From Epiperipatus broadwayi (Eukaryota > Onychophora > Udeonychophora > Euonychophora > Peripatidae), in assembly GCA_028023455.1 (NCBI GenBank), contig JAQFVV010012446.1, positions 870,001-934,000 of the forward strand: a stretch of DNA of 64,000 nucleotides, written 5' to 3'. Position 1 is the first letter of the stretch; each line of letters begins with the position of its first letter. The translations under genes and the position numbers were made by a program. The notes under the pieces were generated by a model. It ran no database searches. It saw only the letters and a program-made list of their open reading frames with translations, and was not told the origin of the DNA. Of this stretch, positions 63,949 to 64,000 are shown piece by piece.

Positions 63949-64000
63949 TTGTTGATGTACATTTGCTAATCAAAGAATAATGCCTTTATTTGTCTTTAAT

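Overview
This is a very A+T-rich stretch (roughly three quarters A+T by eye) of a metazoan nuclear genome, probably an invertebrate. It has large GT-AG introns, one conserved metazoan gene in small exons, and a dense mix of Penelope-like elements, RTE-type LINEs, hAT, Tc1/mariner, SINEs, one LTR element and many hairpin repeats. I cannot name the species. Almost all short open frames are chance or repeat shadows.

Host genes. The backbone is a dipeptidyl peptidase 8/9 (DPP8/9, family S9B) gene on the minus strand. Six collinear exons lie at 49755-49865, 36943-37077, 31875-31936, 19344-19447, 19046-19217 and 11255-11414. All phases agree and together they encode about 248 residues of the beta-propeller, including the Glu-Glu motif. 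The N-terminal exons (expected above 49865) and the C-terminal hydrolase exons (expected below 11255) were not recognised. In the intron between 11415 and 19045, on the same strand, is a 187-codon open frame clearly homologous to the TPR region of Tonsoku-like (TONSL). It looks like a nested fragment or retrocopy. A few unassigned candidate exons or ORFs lie at 53456, 57119, 58113 and 61535.

Repeats by region. 478-2890 is a decayed hAT transposase of the ZMYM1-like type. 11524-12010 is a Tc1/mariner-type MITE. Long hairpins lie at 13.9, 17.8, 19.7, 34.0, 34.2-35.1, 37.5, 45.6, 55.5, 63.2 and 63.7 kb. 22.0-22.8 kb holds the 3' end of a Penelope-like element with a GIY-YIG domain, and a second decayed one lies at 52.1-52.7 kb. 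23.5-24.9, 40.9-43.4, 50.0-50.4 and 54.8-55.1 kb hold LINE remnants. 25766-30604 is a young non-coding LTR element with 2.1 kb LTRs. tRNA-derived SINEs lie at 30.6-31.2 and 42.1-42.3 kb.

Most interesting. A family of at least a dozen dispersed repeats carries a type I hammerhead ribozyme with a minimal helix III, at 21347-21405, 41579-41636, 45187-45245 and 11145-11200 on the minus strand. In three loci the repeat is longer than one unit, with a direct period of about 454-457 bp, as expected if self-cleaved circular RNA monomers or dimers were the transposition intermediate (retrozyme or Penelope pseudo-LTR logic). One ribozyme is sense to DPP8/9 and lies 55 nt downstream of an exon's splice donor.
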